From contig NZ_BPQX01000014.1 in the NCBI RefSeq assembly GCF_022179525.1, positions 124,001-188,000 on the forward strand: a stretch of DNA of 64,000 nucleotides, written 5' to 3'. This DNA comes from Methylobacterium persicinum. GTDB taxonomy: Bacteria > Pseudomonadota > Alphaproteobacteria > Rhizobiales > Beijerinckiaceae. Position numbers and translations under genes: made by a program. Each line of letters starts with the position of its first letter. Positions within the stretch are counted from its first letter, which is position 1. Below the pieces are notes generated by a model. The model ran no database searches, had not been told where the DNA came from, and worked only from the letters and a program-made list of their open reading frames with translations. Of the stretch, positions 17,785-28,001 are shown in pieces.

Positions 17785-18416
17785 GCCGCGTCGATGTCGC
17801 GCTCCAGCACCGTCTTGGACTCCACCGTGGTGTCGCCCTTCAGCCGGTAGACCAGGGGCACGCCCGTGGCGATCTCCAGACCGGAGATGGTGGACGGCGT
17901 CAGATGGTCGAGGACCATCGCCAGGGCCCGGAGGGAATTGCCGTGCGCAGCGACGAGGACCCGCTGGCCCGACATGACCCGCGGAAGGATCGTCTCGATG
18001 TAGTAGGGCAGAACCCGCGCGGCGGTATCCTTCAGGCTCTCGCCGCCGGGGGGCGCCACGTCGTACGAGCGGCGCCAGGTATGGACCTGCTCGGCACCCC
18101 ACTTGGCGCGGGCGTCGTCCTTGTTGAGGCCCGACAGGTCGCCGTAATCCCGCTCATTCAGGGCCTGCGAGCGCAGGACCTCGATGTTCGACTGGCCCAT
18201 CTCCTCTAGGATCAGGGTGCAGGTGCGCTGGGCGCGGCCGAGATCGGAGGTGAAGGCGACGTCGAAGCCGTAGCCCTCGCTCTTGAGCCAGCGCCCGGCC
18301 TTCACCGCCTCGTCGACACCACGGTCCGTCAGGCCCGGGTCGCGCCAGCCCGTGAACAGGTTCTTGAGGTTCCACTCGCTCTGGCCGTGGCGAGCGAGGA
18401 CGAGCAGGCGCTCCAT
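17781..18416 (-). CDS. gpmA: 2,3-bisphosphoglycerate-dependent phosphoglycerate mutase
   Basis: A 211-residue enzyme that interconverts 3- and 2-phosphoglycerate. The phosphohistidine motif is in [11 protein letters not shown] (His11), followed by [15 protein letters not shown], the [11 protein letters not shown] helix, [15 protein letters not shown], and the second His in [11 protein letters not shown]. Length fits the short alphaproteobacterial form. In a serine-cycle organism this step would supply the route from 2-phosphoglycerate to 3-phosphoglycerate for assimilation. The start is the ATG at 18416, directly before the conserved strand. Confidence 0.95.
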   Translation of the reverse strand: MERLLVLARHGQSEWNLKNLFTGWRDPGLTDRGVDEAVKAGRWLKSEGYGFDVAFTSDLGRAQRTCTLILEEMGQSNIEVLRSQALNERDYGDLSGLNKDDARAKWGAEQVHTWRRSYDVAPPGGESLKDTAARVLPYYIETILPRVMSGQRVLVAAHGNSLRALAMVLDHLTPSTISGLEIATGVPLVYRLKGDTTVESKTVLERDIDAA

Positions 18417-18540
18417 CGTCAATCTCTTCAGTCTCTCAAGTGCGCGGCGGAGTTGCAGCGGCTTGCCCGGGCTCGTAGCAGCCGCGGGCCGGAGGCCAAA
18501 GGGTGGTGTTCCGCTTACGCTTATAAAAGAGCCTGGCCAT

Positions 18541-19338
18541 TCACAGGTCGAGGACATCCGCCATCGCATAGAGGCCCGGCGGCCTGGGTTGCGCCCAGAG
18601 CGCGGCCTTCACCGCCCCGGCGGCGAAGAGTCCCCGGTCGGCGGCGTGATGGCTGATGGTGAGGGTCTCGCCCGGGCCGGCGAAGAGCACGCTGTGGTCG
18701 CCCACCACCGAGCCGCCCCGCAGGGTCGCGAAGCCGATGTCGCCGGCCTTCCGCGCGCCGGTATGGCCGTCCCGGGTGGAGACACGCACGGCCGGCAGGT
18801 CGACGCCCCGGCCCTCGGCGGCGGCCTCGCCCAGCAGGAGCGCGGTGCCGGAGGGCGCGTCCACCTTCATGCGGTGGTGCATTTCCAGGATCTCGATGTC
18901 GAACTCCGCCCCCAGCGTCGCCGCCACCTTGCGGACCAGGGCCGCCATGAGGTTCACCCCGAGGGACATGTTGCCCGAGCGGACGATGCGGGCGTGGTAG
19001 GACGCCGCCTTCAGCTTGGCGAGATCGTCCTCAGAGAGGCCGGTGGTGCCGACCACGTGGACGATCCGCGCCTGCGCGGCGAGTTCGGCGAAGTGCACCG
19101 TGGCGGCCGGGGCGGTGAAGTCGAGTACGCCGTCGGCGGCGGCGAAGGCAGTCAGCGCGTCGGCCGTCACCGGGACGCCCAAAGCCGGCAGGCCCGCGAG
19201 GGTGCCGGCGTCCTGCCCGAGGACGGGCGAGCCTTCCCGCTCGATCGCCGCCGAGAGGGTGCACCCCTCGGCCTGCGCCACCGCCCGCACCAGCATCCGT
19301 CCCATGCGCCCGTCGGCGCCGACTACGACGAGCTGCAT
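18541..19338 (-). CDS. dapB: 4-hydroxy-tetrahydrodipicolinate reductase
   Basis: A 265-residue NAD(P)H-dependent enzyme of the diaminopimelate and lysine pathway. The nucleotide-binding start [17 protein letters not shown], the [10 protein letters not shown] segment, [24 protein letters not shown], and the catalytic [19 protein letters not shown] region are complete. The gene is followed by gpmA after 124 bases. Confidence 0.96.
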   Translation of the reverse strand: MQLVVVGADGRMGRMLVRAVAQAEGCTLSAAIEREGSPVLGQDAGTLAGLPALGVPVTADALTAFAAADGVLDFTAPAATVHFAELAAQARIVHVVGTTGLSEDDLAKLKAASYHARIVRSGNMSLGVNLMAALVRKVAATLGAEFDIEILEMHHRMKVDAPSGTALLLGEAAAEGRGVDLPAVRVSTRDGHTGARKAGDIGFATLRGGSVVGDHSVLFAGPGETLTISHHAADRGLFAAGAVKAALWAQPRPPGLYAMADVLDL

Positions 19339-19418
19339 CTCGAACCTGTCCGTCTAACCGCGTCACGGAAGGGGTCCGCCCGGGGGCGGCACCCGTTTGC
19401 TCGGAGAGGCTTCAGGCC

Positions 19419-19916
19419 TCACTTCGTCTCGGGCGCGATCTGCTCCAGGCCGCCGATATGCTTCTGCGCATAGAGCGGCAGGCCGATCTGCCTGATGAGT
19501 TCGAGCTGCGTCTCGAGGAAGTCGATATGGCCTTCCTCGTCCTCGGCGAGATGCTCGAACAGGTTCTTGGAGACCCGCTCGTTGATCGACTCGCAATACT
19601 GCGCCGCTTCGAGATAGAGCGCCCGCGCCCCGTTCTCGGCCGCGAGATCGCATTCCAGGATCTCCTGCACGTTCTGGCCGATCCGCAGCGGATCGAGTTC
19701 CTGCAGGTTCGGGAAGCCGTCGAGGAAGAGGATCCGGTCGATGAACCGGTCCGCGTGGTTCATCTCCTCAATGGATTCCTTGCGCCAGAACTTGGCCAGC
19801 TCGACATATCCCCAATCGTTGAGCATGCGGAAGTGCAGCCAGTACTGGCTCACCGCGGTCAACTCGCTGCGCAGGCCGCGATTGAGATACTCGATGACCT
19901 TGGCGTCGCCCTTCAT
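19419..19916 (-). CDS. bfr: bacterioferritin
   Basis: A 165-residue iron-storage protein. The ferroxidase ligands Glu18 ([11 protein letters not shown]), Glu51 and His54 (IEEMNHAD) are present, and Met52 is the expected heme ligand. [14 protein letters not shown] near residue 130 supplies the second Glu and His set. It is a 24-subunit cytoplasmic shell in the family. It follows the bfd gene by 44 bases on the same strand. Confidence 0.96.
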   Translation of the reverse strand: MKGDAKVIEYLNRGLRSELTAVSQYWLHFRMLNDWGYVELAKFWRKESIEEMNHADRFIDRILFLDGFPNLQELDPLRIGQNVQEILECDLAAENGARALYLEAAQYCESINERVSKNLFEHLAEDEEGHIDFLETQLELIRQIGLPLYAQKHIGGLEQIAPETK

Positions 19917-19960
19917 ACTCACAACTCCCCCAGACAGAGAATCGGAGGGGGACCGCCCGA

Positions 19961-20236
19961 TCAGGCGCTGACCCGCTCCTCCGTTCCCGGAAGCTTCACC
20001 AGAGTACAGGCGCTCGCGCAAGCACTGCCGCAGGAATGGCCGTGTTCCCCGGTGGGAATGTCTTCCCCGAGGGCGTTGCGCATGATCTCCCGGATGGTGC
20101 GGGCGCAGCGCCCGCATTTCGGGCTGCAGCCGAGGCAGGCGTAGACCTGCGCCGGGGTCCGCGGGCAACCCGGTCCCGGGCCGAGGCAGGAGCGCACGGC
20201 GCCGTCCGAGAGGACGTTGCAGGAGCAGACGATCAT
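19961..20236 (-). CDS. bfd: bacterioferritin-associated ferredoxin
   Basis: A 91-residue Bfd-type [2Fe-2S] protein that should pass electrons to Bfr to release stored iron. The cluster ligands Cys4-x-Cys6 and Cys41-x2-Cys44 (SPKCGRC) are present. The insertion of about four residues between the two pairs, relative to E. coli Bfd, and the Cys-rich C-terminus ([12 protein letters not shown]) are unusual. It lies just before bfr and a candidate Irr site is 35 bases upstream. Confidence 0.92.
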   Translation of the reverse strand: MIVCSCNVLSDGAVRSCLGPGPGCPRTPAQVYACLGCSPKCGRCARTIREIMRNALGEDIPTGEHGHSCGSACASACTLVKLPGTEERVSA

Positions 20237-20270
20237 GCGATCGACAAATCCGTTCCACAGTCGCGCGCCA

Positions 20271-20289
20271 GTTTGGAATTGTTGAAAAC
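20271..20289. promoter_or_regulatory. candidate Irr binding site (iron control element)
   Basis: GTTTGGAATTGTTGAAAAC matches the 19-base pattern GTTTAGAA-N3-TTCTAAAC known for rhizobial Irr in 13 of 16 fixed positions, and the outer GTTT/AAAC arms are perfect. It lies 35 bases before the bfd start. Irr represses iron-storage genes when iron is low, which fits the bfd-bfr pair. Confidence 0.45.
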
Positions 20290-20444
20290 TAGAGCTTTAT
20301 CAATCCCTTAGCGCGAGGGGGGAGATGGCAGCGCGAAGACAATTGGTCAAGCGCGGATCGCCCGGGCGCCCTGTGCGAACGGTCGCAGGGCTGCCTGCGA
20401 AGGCCCCGCGGACACCCTCGCCACGCCTCCATTCCCACCCTCGC

Positions 20445-20556
20445 CCTCATCCTGAGGTGCCGTCGCGGAGCGAGGGCCTCGAAGGATGTCTTCCGTAGTC
20501 GCGCGATCCCTGGAGCCCTCCTTCGAGGCCGCTTTGCGGCACCTCAGGATGAGGGA
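20445..20556. repeat. palindromic repeat of a second family
   Basis: Outer arms of 19 bases are perfect: CCCTCATCCTGAGGTGCCG and CGGCACCTCAGGATGAGGG, with a second complementary pair GGGCCTCGAAGGATG / CTCCTTCGAGGCCGC inside. It is unlike the 94-bp family. Confidence 0.8.
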
Positions 20557-20597
20557 CGGGATGAAACAAAGGAGGGATTCGCCGTCTCTCCGCGGGG

Positions 20598-21215
20598 CTA
20601 CCGGGCGAGTTCGCGCAGGCCGAGACGGATCAGCGTCTTGGCCTCCGCGCCCTCGCCCGCACCCTTCAGCGCGGCGGCCACGGCGGCCGAGGCCTGGGCC
20701 TGCTGGTAGCCGAGGTTGACGAGGGCCGAGATGGCATCGCTCACCGGTTGCGGCGCCGTGCCTTCCTCGACCGCTCCCGAGAGGGCGACCAGGGCGGGAT
20801 CGATGGGCGAGAAGGCCGGGGCCTTGTCCTTCAGTTCGGCGGTGACCCGGGCGGCGAGCCGCGGGCCAACCCCGGGGGCGCGGGCGATGGCGCCCTTGTC
20901 GCCCGTAGCGATGGCGGTCGCCAGGGCCGGCGGCTCCAGCACGGAGAGGACCCCGAGGGCGACCTTGGCGCCGACACCCTGGACGGTCTGCAGCAGGCGG
21001 AACCACTCGCGCTCCGCATCCGAGCGGAAACCGTAGAGGCGGATCATGTCCTCGCGGACGAAGGTCTCGATGGAGAGGGACGTCGCTTCGCCGACCGGGG
21101 GTAGCCGCTGGAGTGTCCGCGCCGAACAATGCACCACGTAGCCCACCCCCTGCACGTCGAGGATCACGAAATCCTCGCCGTAGGAATCGACCACGCCCTT
21201 CAGCTTGCCGATCAT
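20598..21215 (-). CDS. ruvA: Holliday junction DNA helicase subunit RuvA
   Basis: A 205-residue protein. The OB-fold start [20 protein letters not shown], the middle helix-hairpin-helix pair around [14 protein letters not shown] and [19 protein letters not shown], and the C-terminal domain [16 protein letters not shown] are full length. It binds four-way junctions and loads RuvB. The ATG at 21215 precedes the conserved start. ruvC and ruvB are not directly next to it in this window, unlike the common ruvCAB order. Confidence 0.95.
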   Translation of the reverse strand: MIGKLKGVVDSYGEDFVILDVQGVGYVVHCSARTLQRLPPVGEATSLSIETFVREDMIRLYGFRSDAEREWFRLLQTVQGVGAKVALGVLSVLEPPALATAIATGDKGAIARAPGVGPRLAARVTAELKDKAPAFSPIDPALVALSGAVEEGTAPQPVSDAISALVNLGYQQAQASAAVAAALKGAGEGAEAKTLIRLGLRELAR

Positions 21216-21346
21216 GCCCTGCCCGCCCGTATCCTGCGGGGGGATTAGAGCACCCCGGGCGAAAGGGGAACGTGCCGACGGGTGCTTGAGGTCTGCCGGG
21301 CTTCGTGGAATGAGCCGACGCAGTTCAGCCCCATCCACGATATCGA

Positions 21347-21973
21347 ATGCGCGCCACAGCCTTCGCCCTCGCGGCCCTGCTTATGAACGCGACGGCCGGC
21401 CTCGCTCAGGTTGCCGCGGCTCCGACGCAGGCGCCGACCCAGGACCCGACGCAGGTCAAGGCCGGCCGCTACGTCCTCGATCCGGATCACGGGAAGATCA
21501 CGTGGTCCGTCTCCCATCTCGGCTACTCGACCTATTACGGCCAGTTCACCGGTGTGAGCGCCACCCTGGACCTCGATCCGAAGGTGCCGGCCCGCAGCCG
21601 CCTATCCGTCACCGTTCCCCTGAGCGGGGTGCTGACCGGGAACAGCCGCCTCGACGAGCGCCTTGCCGCGTCCGATTTCTTCGACACGCCGAAATTTCCC
21701 ACGGCCAGCTTCACGGCCACGGGAGTCGAGCAGACGAGCCCGACCACGGCCCGGATCACCGGGGACCTGACCCTGCGCGGGGTGACGAAGCCGGTCTCCC
21801 TGGACGCGACCTTCAACCAAGCGGGCACGAACCTCATCGATCGGCGCTATACAGTCGGGTTCGACGGGCGGACCGTGATCAAGCGCTCCGAATTCGGGAT
21901 CAGCGCCTTCCTGCCCCTGGTCGGAGACGAAGTGACCCTTCGCATCGAAGGGGAGTTCAAGGCAGCCCCCTGA
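21347..21973 (+). CDS. YceI family periplasmic protein
   Basis: A 208-residue YceI-like lipocalin-type protein with a signal peptide ([19 protein letters not shown]). The fold marks are [75 protein letters not shown], and the C-terminal [13 protein letters not shown]. Family members bind isoprenoids or similar lipids in a beta barrel, but the specific role here is unknown. A second secreted-protein gene follows 31 bases later. Confidence 0.93.
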   Translation: MRATAFALAALLMNATAGLAQVAAAPTQAPTQDPTQVKAGRYVLDPDHGKITWSVSHLGYSTYYGQFTGVSATLDLDPKVPARSRLSVTVPLSGVLTGNSRLDERLAASDFFDTPKFPTASFTATGVEQTSPTTARITGDLTLRGVTKPVSLDATFNQAGTNLIDRRYTVGFDGRTVIKRSEFGISAFLPLVGDEVTLRIEGEFKAAP

Positions 21974-22004
21974 CCGGGATGCGCCGGGTTGGAGAGGAGA
22001 GACC

Positions 22005-22388
22005 GTGGTAAGGCGGCAGACGATCGTGGCGGTGATCCTCGCCCTCGCCGGCGCGACCGGGGCGTCCGCGGTGGAGAAAGCGGCAGCCCCCCCGCCCCCG
22101 GCGAACGGGCTTTCGCCCCTGGATGCCTATGCCGAGGCGGCGGCGACGACGATCCTCGCCGAACAGAATTGCCCGGGCACTCATCTTCGGGCGGGGCGGC
22201 TCACGACCCTGCGGCTGGCGGCGAAGGTCGTTCCGGCGCAGGAAGCGATGCTGGAGGCCAAGTTGCGCAGCCGCGCCGCGGACCTGCGCCAGCGCCTCGC
22301 CGCGGACGGCCAAGCGGTCTGGTGCGACGCGGCCATCGACGCCTTCGGGCCGCAGGGCACCGTCGCCAGGGATGTCCTCGTCCGCTGA
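22005..22388 (+). CDS. small secreted protein of unknown function
   Basis: A 127-residue protein with a signal peptide (RQTIVAVILALAGATGASA) and a helical mature part. One Cys in EQNCPGTHLR and one in AVWCDAAIDAFG could form a disulfide, and the pattern resembles other small alphaproteobacterial secreted proteins. The start is a GTG preceded by GGAGAGGAGAGACC, a good binding site. No known family is recognised. Confidence 0.7.
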   Translation: MVRRQTIVAVILALAGATGASAVEKAAAPPPPANGLSPLDAYAEAAATTILAEQNCPGTHLRAGRLTTLRLAAKVVPAQEAMLEAKLRSRAADLRQRLAADGQAVWCDAAIDAFGPQGTVARDVLVR

Positions 22389-22564
22389 GGCGCGGATTGA
22401 CAGCCACCGGCTCCACACACTAGACACCGCGCACGACGCGCGGCCTGATCGCAGGATTCGCGCGTTTTCGCGTTGTCCGGTTCGCCCGGCCAATGACTCA
22501 AACAAGAAGCCGGTCCAGGGCCGCCGCAGGGCTCCCGGAGGCCGTTCGAGAGCACGAGAGAACG

Positions 22565-22879
22565 ATGTTCGCAGTCATCAAGACGGGCGGTAAGCAGTAC
22601 CGCGTCGCCGCCAACGATACCATCACCATCGCCACCCTCGCGGGTGAGGCCGGCGAGACCGTGACCTTCGGCGAGGTTCTCCTCTTCGCTGATGGCGCCG
22701 GCGCCACCCAGGTCGGCGCGCCGACCCTGTCGGGCATCAGCGTCACGGGCGAGATCGTCAGCCACGGCCGGGACAAGAAGGTTATCGCCTTCAAGAAGCG
22801 CCGCCGGCAGAATTCGCGCCGCAAGCGCGGCCACCGTCAGCACCACACGGTGGTGCGCATCACCGGCATTTCCGCGTGA
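22565..22879 (+). CDS. rplU: 50S ribosomal protein L21
   Basis: A 104-residue ribosomal protein. [20 protein letters not shown] and [20 protein letters not shown]-type C-terminus are diagnostic. The start at 22565 follows the usual family start; an in-frame ATG at 22493 is ignored. rpmA follows after 66 bases. Confidence 0.98.
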   Translation: MFAVIKTGGKQYRVAANDTITIATLAGEAGETVTFGEVLLFADGAGATQVGAPTLSGISVTGEIVSHGRDKKVIAFKKRRRQNSRRKRGHRQHHTVVRITGISA

Positions 22880-22884
22880 TCGAG

Positions 22885-22906
22885 CGCGGGCTTCCCTGAG
22901 CCCGCG
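22885..22906 (+). terminator. hairpin between rplU and rpmA
   Basis: Eight-base arms CGCGGGCT / AGCCCGCG with a 6-base loop and no T tract. It probably acts as a mild attenuator or mRNA-stabilising structure rather than a full stop, since rpmA lies downstream in the same operon. Confidence 0.4.
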
Positions 22907-22945
22907 ATCCGCGCGACCCCCTGAGACAGATTCGGAGTTCGAGAG

Positions 22946-23212
22946 ATGGCACACAAGAAGGCAGGCGGCTCGTCCCGCAACGGCCGCGACTCGGAAGGCC
23001 GGCGCCTCGGCGTCAAGAAGTTCGGCTCGGAAGCCGTGATTCCGGGCAACATCATCGTGCGCCAACGCGGCACCAAGTGGCACCCCGGCGCCAATGTCGG
23101 CATGGGCAAGGACCACACCTTGTTCGCGCTGAAACCCGGCACCGTGCAGTTCGAGACGCGCCGCGGGCGCGCCTTTGTAGCCGTGGTGCCGCTGGCCGAG
23201 GCCGCGGAGTAA
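22946..23212 (+). CDS. rpmA: 50S ribosomal protein L27
   Basis: An 88-residue ribosomal protein that lies near the peptidyl-transferase centre. [20 protein letters not shown] and [19 protein letters not shown] are diagnostic. No N-terminal extension of the Firmicutes type is present. Confidence 0.98.
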   Translation: MAHKKAGGSSRNGRDSEGRRLGVKKFGSEAVIPGNIIVRQRGTKWHPGANVGMGKDHTLFALKPGTVQFETRRGRAFVAVVPLAEAAE

Positions 23213-23314
23213 CAGGCGGGCGCCCGAGAGGCGAAGCGAGCGTCCCGCGACGGTGTCCCACACCGGACCGGAGACGTGAGCCGCCCCTCTAAGGGACTGG
23301 TCTGACGGAACACC

Positions 23315-23340
23315 GGGGAGGATGGGACACCATCCTCCCC
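23315..23340 (+). terminator. terminator-like hairpin after rpmA
   Basis: Perfect 11-bp stem GGGGAGGATGG / CCATCCTCCCC with a GACA loop, about 100 bases after the rpmA stop. It is followed by TTCGTCGTC, so the T tract is weak. Confidence 0.55.
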
Positions 23341-23393
23341 TTCGTCGTCTCTGGGCGCCGCATCCCGCGGGGAGCGTCGCTGGCGAGGACGCC

Positions 23394-23999
23394 ATGTTCC
23401 CTGATCTGTTCCGCGACGACGTCTTCCGGATCGAGACCCGTCGCCTGTGGCTGCGCTGGCCGGCGGCCCGCGACGCCGAGACCATCCACCGCCTCGCCTC
23501 CGAGCCGGGTGTGGCGGAGATGACCGCGAGCATCCCCCTGCCCTTCGAGCGGGCCGATGCGGACGCGTTCATCGTGACGAGCCGGGCCGGCAATGCCGCG
23601 GGCACGGGCCTGATCCTGGCCCTCTGCGAGCGGGGCCGGCCGGGTCGGGCCCTGGGCGTGGTGTCGATCACCTGCGAGGACGACGAATCACCCGCCCATC
23701 TCGGCTACTGGCTCGGCCGACCGCACTGGGGTCATGGGCTGATGACCGAGGCGGCAGGCGCCCTGATCCATGCGTGGTTCGCTTGGACCCCGGCGACGCG
23801 CCTCGACGCGTCGGCACCGGTGACGAACGTGGCTTCCCGGCGGGTGCTGGAGAAGACGGGTTTCGTTTGGACCGGCCGGGCCATGGCGGGCTTCCCTGCC
23901 CGAGGGGGCGAGCGCGAGGTCGACCGGTTTCGCCTGGAGCGGGGGCGCTGGCGCGCCCGGGCGGGCAGCGACCGGCACGAGCTTGCCGCAGCCGAATGA
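23394..23999 (+). CDS. GNAT family N-acetyltransferase
   Basis: A 201-residue protein of the RimJ/RimL-like GNAT group. [20 protein letters not shown] at the N-terminus, [20 protein letters not shown] (the acetyl-CoA binding region) and [17 protein letters not shown] are typical. The substrate is not known. Its position between rpmA and obg, where a GNAT gene is often found in alphaproteobacteria, suggests a protein N-terminus as target, but this is only inference. Confidence 0.88.
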   Translation: MFPDLFRDDVFRIETRRLWLRWPAARDAETIHRLASEPGVAEMTASIPLPFERADADAFIVTSRAGNAAGTGLILALCERGRPGRALGVVSITCEDDESPAHLGYWLGRPHWGHGLMTEAAGALIHAWFAWTPATRLDASAPVTNVASRRVLEKTGFVWTGRAMAGFPARGGEREVDRFRLERGRWRARAGSDRHELAAAE

Positions 24000-24011
24000 G
24001 ATATACCCTGT

Positions 24012-25199
<1,188 letters not shown>

Positions 25200-25200
25200 A

Positions 25201-25227
25201 GGAGGGGGCCCTTCGCCGGCCCCCTCC
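25201..25227. terminator. terminator hairpin between obg and the cupin gene
   Basis: Ten-base stem GGAGGGGGCC / GGCCCCCTCC with a 7-base loop, right after the obg stop and ten bases before the end of the convergent cupin gene, so it can serve both. Confidence 0.65.
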
Positions 25228-25236
25228 CCGTTGGCG

Positions 25237-26436
25237 TCAGGCCTGCTTCATCTTGGCGATCGTCTCCGGCGAGACGCCGGGGAAGTTGTTGGAGAGCAGG
25301 TAGTTCGGGCTCGCCTTGACCCAGGCGTCGAGGTCAATTTCCTCGAACTTGCCGTTGTCCCAGGTCTGGATGATCTCAAGGTCCTCGTCGCCGATGTTCT
25401 TGATGGCATGGCCGAACCCCATCGGGATGTAGGCCACGTCGCCCGGCTTGAACTCCGCGACCTTGCCCCGGCCGCCCGAGCCGAACACCGCGACCTGACC
25501 CTTGCCCTTCAGGTAGAAGTGCCACTCGTTGGCGTTCACGTTCCAGTGCAGCTTGCGCATCTGGCCCGGCCGGATCGTCATCACCCCGCCCGACATGGTT
25601 TTCTGGATAGGCCATTCATCGACCGTCGCCAGCCGGAAGGTGCCGCCGTCGAACTCACGCACCGCCCGCGGGTCCTTGAGGAGGCGGAACTTGTGGGTGG
25701 ATTCCTTCGGCCACGGGGCATCGAGGGCCTGCGAGACCGGGACGACCGGACCGGCCTGGATGTAGGCCTCGCCCTTCGGGAACTTGTCAAACACGTCGGC
25801 CGGCAAGCCGAAATCGAGGGCGAGCATGTCCTTCGGCGTCACGTCGATCCAGTCGGTGATCGAGAAGGTCCCGTGCTCGGAGAAGGCGCCGTTGTCGAAG
25901 GACAGGATGAAATGGCACGGCTTGTCGCCGATCGTCTGGATCGAGTGGCCGTGGCCCTTGGGGAAGTACCAGAGGTCGCCGGGCTCGTAGTTGTTGATCT
26001 CGCTCGCCCCCGACGGGTCGAGGACCACCGTCTGGCAGCGCCCGTCGATGACGTAGGCCCATTCCGCGGCGATGGCGTGCCAGTGCAGCTCCCGGGAGGC
26101 GCCGGGCTCCAGATACATGTGGACGCCCGCGATCCCCTTGCTGATGGGGAACTGGTGGACGGTCGCCTCCTTGGCCCAGCCGCCGCTCGTGACCTTCGGC
26201 TTGTTGCCGTCGAGGGAGAAGTGGAAGTCGGGCATGGCGCCGACATCCTTCGGATCGTGGTAGGCGACCTGAGCGCCGCCCTGCAGGGAGGTGACCTGCC
26301 GGCCGAAGCCGCCCTCGCCCGGCTGACCGTGGTCGGTGCCGGGGGTGACGGCGGCATTCGCCGTCTGGCTGAGGGCCACGAGTCCGCCCGCACCGAGCGC
26401 GGCCGTACCGAGGAAGGTCCGTCTGTTGGCGTCCAT
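25237..26436 (-). CDS. bicupin oxalate decarboxylase-type protein, Tat-exported
   Basis: A 399-residue bicupin. An N-terminal Tat signal (NRRTFLGTAALGAGG, with the two Arg) should send it folded to the periplasm. Cupin 1 has HWHAIAAEWAYV and, after a spacer, GHGHSI; cupin 2 has HWNVNANEWHFYL and GFGHAIKN, both complete metal sites for Mn. The lid loop at FSEHGTF keeps the Glu of the OxdC lid (SENST in Bacillus) in a changed context. This fits oxalate decarboxylase, giving formate and CO2, and formate would be usable by a methylotroph. An oxalate oxidase activity is also possible. Confidence 0.85.
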   Translation of the reverse strand: MDANRRTFLGTAALGAGGLVALSQTANAAVTPGTDHGQPGEGGFGRQVTSLQGGAQVAYHDPKDVGAMPDFHFSLDGNKPKVTSGGWAKEATVHQFPISKGIAGVHMYLEPGASRELHWHAIAAEWAYVIDGRCQTVVLDPSGASEINNYEPGDLWYFPKGHGHSIQTIGDKPCHFILSFDNGAFSEHGTFSITDWIDVTPKDMLALDFGLPADVFDKFPKGEAYIQAGPVVPVSQALDAPWPKESTHKFRLLKDPRAVREFDGGTFRLATVDEWPIQKTMSGGVMTIRPGQMRKLHWNVNANEWHFYLKGKGQVAVFGSGGRGKVAEFKPGDVAYIPMGFGHAIKNIGDEDLEIIQTWDNGKFEEIDLDAWVKASPNYLLSNNFPGVSPETIAKMKQA

Positions 26437-26664
26437 GATCACTATCTCTTCGGTGTTTTCTGGGGGTCGGCGCTCTCCGCCGTGCCCCAGCCGTCCGCCT
26501 AATGTATTTTGTATACCGTCGAATTCACGAGCATGTGAGGGATGATGACGGTCGGTCAAACGTGTCATTCGCTGCCGCAGCGCGAGACGCCCCTCTGACG
26601 GCTCGGCTGTTCAAACGCCCCGTCTTCCGTCACATCTCACCCGCGATCCTGCCCGACGAGACTC

Positions 26665-27780
26665 ATGATCCCCGCCCTCGACACCTTCCGCCGCGTCGTC
26701 ATCAAGGTCGGTTCGGCCCTGTTGGTCGATCGTTCCCGCGGCCGCCTGCGCCACGCTTGGCTGGCGGCCCTGGCCGAGGACATCGCCGACCTACATGCCC
26801 GCGGGGTCGACGTTCTCGTGGTGTCGTCCGGCAGCATCGCCCTGGGCCGGACCGTGCTCGGCCTGCCGCCGGGGGGGCTTCGGCTGGAGGAGAGCCAGGG
26901 GGCCGCTTCCGTCGGGCAGATCGCCCTGGCGCGGCACTGGGCGGAGGCGCTCGGACACCACGGCATCGTGGCGGGGCAGATCCTCGTCACCCCGCAGGAC
27001 ACGGAGGAGCGCCGCCGCTACCTCAACGCCCGCTCCACGGTGCAGAAACTGCTCGAACTGCGCGCGGTGCCGGTGGTCAACGAGAACGACACGGTGGCGA
27101 CCGCCGAGATCCGCTACGGCGACAACGACCGCCTCGCCGCCCGGGTCGCCACGATGATCGACGCCGACGTGCTGGTGCTGTTCTCCGACATCGACGGCCT
27201 CTACACAGCGCCGCCCAACACCGACCCCCATGCCCGACATCTGCCGATCGTCGAGCGGATCACCCCGGAGATCGAGGCCATGGCCGGCGGCCCCGCCTCG
27301 GAACTGTCTCGGGGCGGCATGCGCACGAAGGTCGAGGCCGCCAAGATCGCCGTGGCGGGAGGCACGCACCTCGTCATCGCCGACGGGCGGGGCAAGAACC
27401 CGCTGAAGGCGGTAAAGGACGGCGGGCGCTGCACGTGGTTCCTGTCGGGCTCCACGCCGACCGCGGCGCGCAAGACCTGGATCGCCGGATCCCTGGAGCC
27501 CCGCGGCAGCCTCACCATCGACGCCGGCGCGGCCAAGGCCCTCGCCGGCGGCGCGAGCCTGCTGCCGGTGGGCGTGCGCAGAGTGGAGGGCAATTTCTCC
27601 CGCGGGGATGCCGTGCTGATCTGCGATCCCGAGGGCCGGGCCATCGGGCGCGGCCTCGTGGGCTACGACAGCGCCGAGGCGGCTTTGATCATCGGGCATC
27701 CGAGCGCGCGGATCGCGGAGCTGCTCGACTATCCGGGCCGAGCCTGGATGGTCCACCGGGACGACCTCGCGCTGTTCTAG
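26665..27780 (+). CDS. proB: glutamate 5-kinase
   Basis: A 371-residue enzyme of proline synthesis. The kinase domain begins [15 protein letters not shown], continues with [31 protein letters not shown] and [10 protein letters not shown], then [13 protein letters not shown]. The last 85 residues are a PUA domain ([20 protein letters not shown]). It makes glutamyl phosphate for ProA. The gene lies upstream of proA on the same strand, with a hairpin between them. Confidence 0.96.
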   Translation: MIPALDTFRRVVIKVGSALLVDRSRGRLRHAWLAALAEDIADLHARGVDVLVVSSGSIALGRTVLGLPPGGLRLEESQGAASVGQIALARHWAEALGHHGIVAGQILVTPQDTEERRRYLNARSTVQKLLELRAVPVVNENDTVATAEIRYGDNDRLAARVATMIDADVLVLFSDIDGLYTAPPNTDPHARHLPIVERITPEIEAMAGGPASELSRGGMRTKVEAAKIAVAGGTHLVIADGRGKNPLKAVKDGGRCTWFLSGSTPTAARKTWIAGSLEPRGSLTIDAGAAKALAGGASLLPVGVRRVEGNFSRGDAVLICDPEGRAIGRGLVGYDSAEAALIIGHPSARIAELLDYPGRAWMVHRDDLALF

Positions 27781-27817
27781 CGTTGGGATTCTGCGCCCGA
27801 ATTCATCGTGAGGTTTT

Positions 27818-27841
27818 CCTCTCCCCGCAGGCGGGGAGAGG
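27818..27841 (+). terminator. hairpin between proB and proA
   Basis: Arms CCTCTCCCCGC / GCGGGGAGAGG with a 2-base centre, a stem of 11 pairs. There is no T tract on the plus strand, so partial read-through into proA is likely. Confidence 0.45.
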
Positions 27842-28001
27842 GTGATCTGCGTTCTGCGATCGTCGGAAGGCCGCTTTTCTCGGACACACCGGCTTTCAAC
27901 TCGCCTCCGCTGACCGCCCATGCGGGGCGCCAGCCTTGTGGTGTCTCGTGACGATGTGCGATGACGTCGCCCCCTCTGGTGCTGAAGTCCGAGGCCAGCC
28001 C

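Larger units (their letters stand above)
20237..20597. other. intergenic region between ruvA and bfd
   Basis: The stretch holds a candidate Irr box next to bfd and an imperfect palindromic repeat next to ruvA, listed separately. No gene is seen. Confidence 0.5.

Noticed and set aside
25231-26502. Open frame of 423 codons on the plus strand across the cupin gene
   Set aside because: It is the antisense of the oxalate decarboxylase-like gene, rich in Arg, Val and Gly, and shows no domain.
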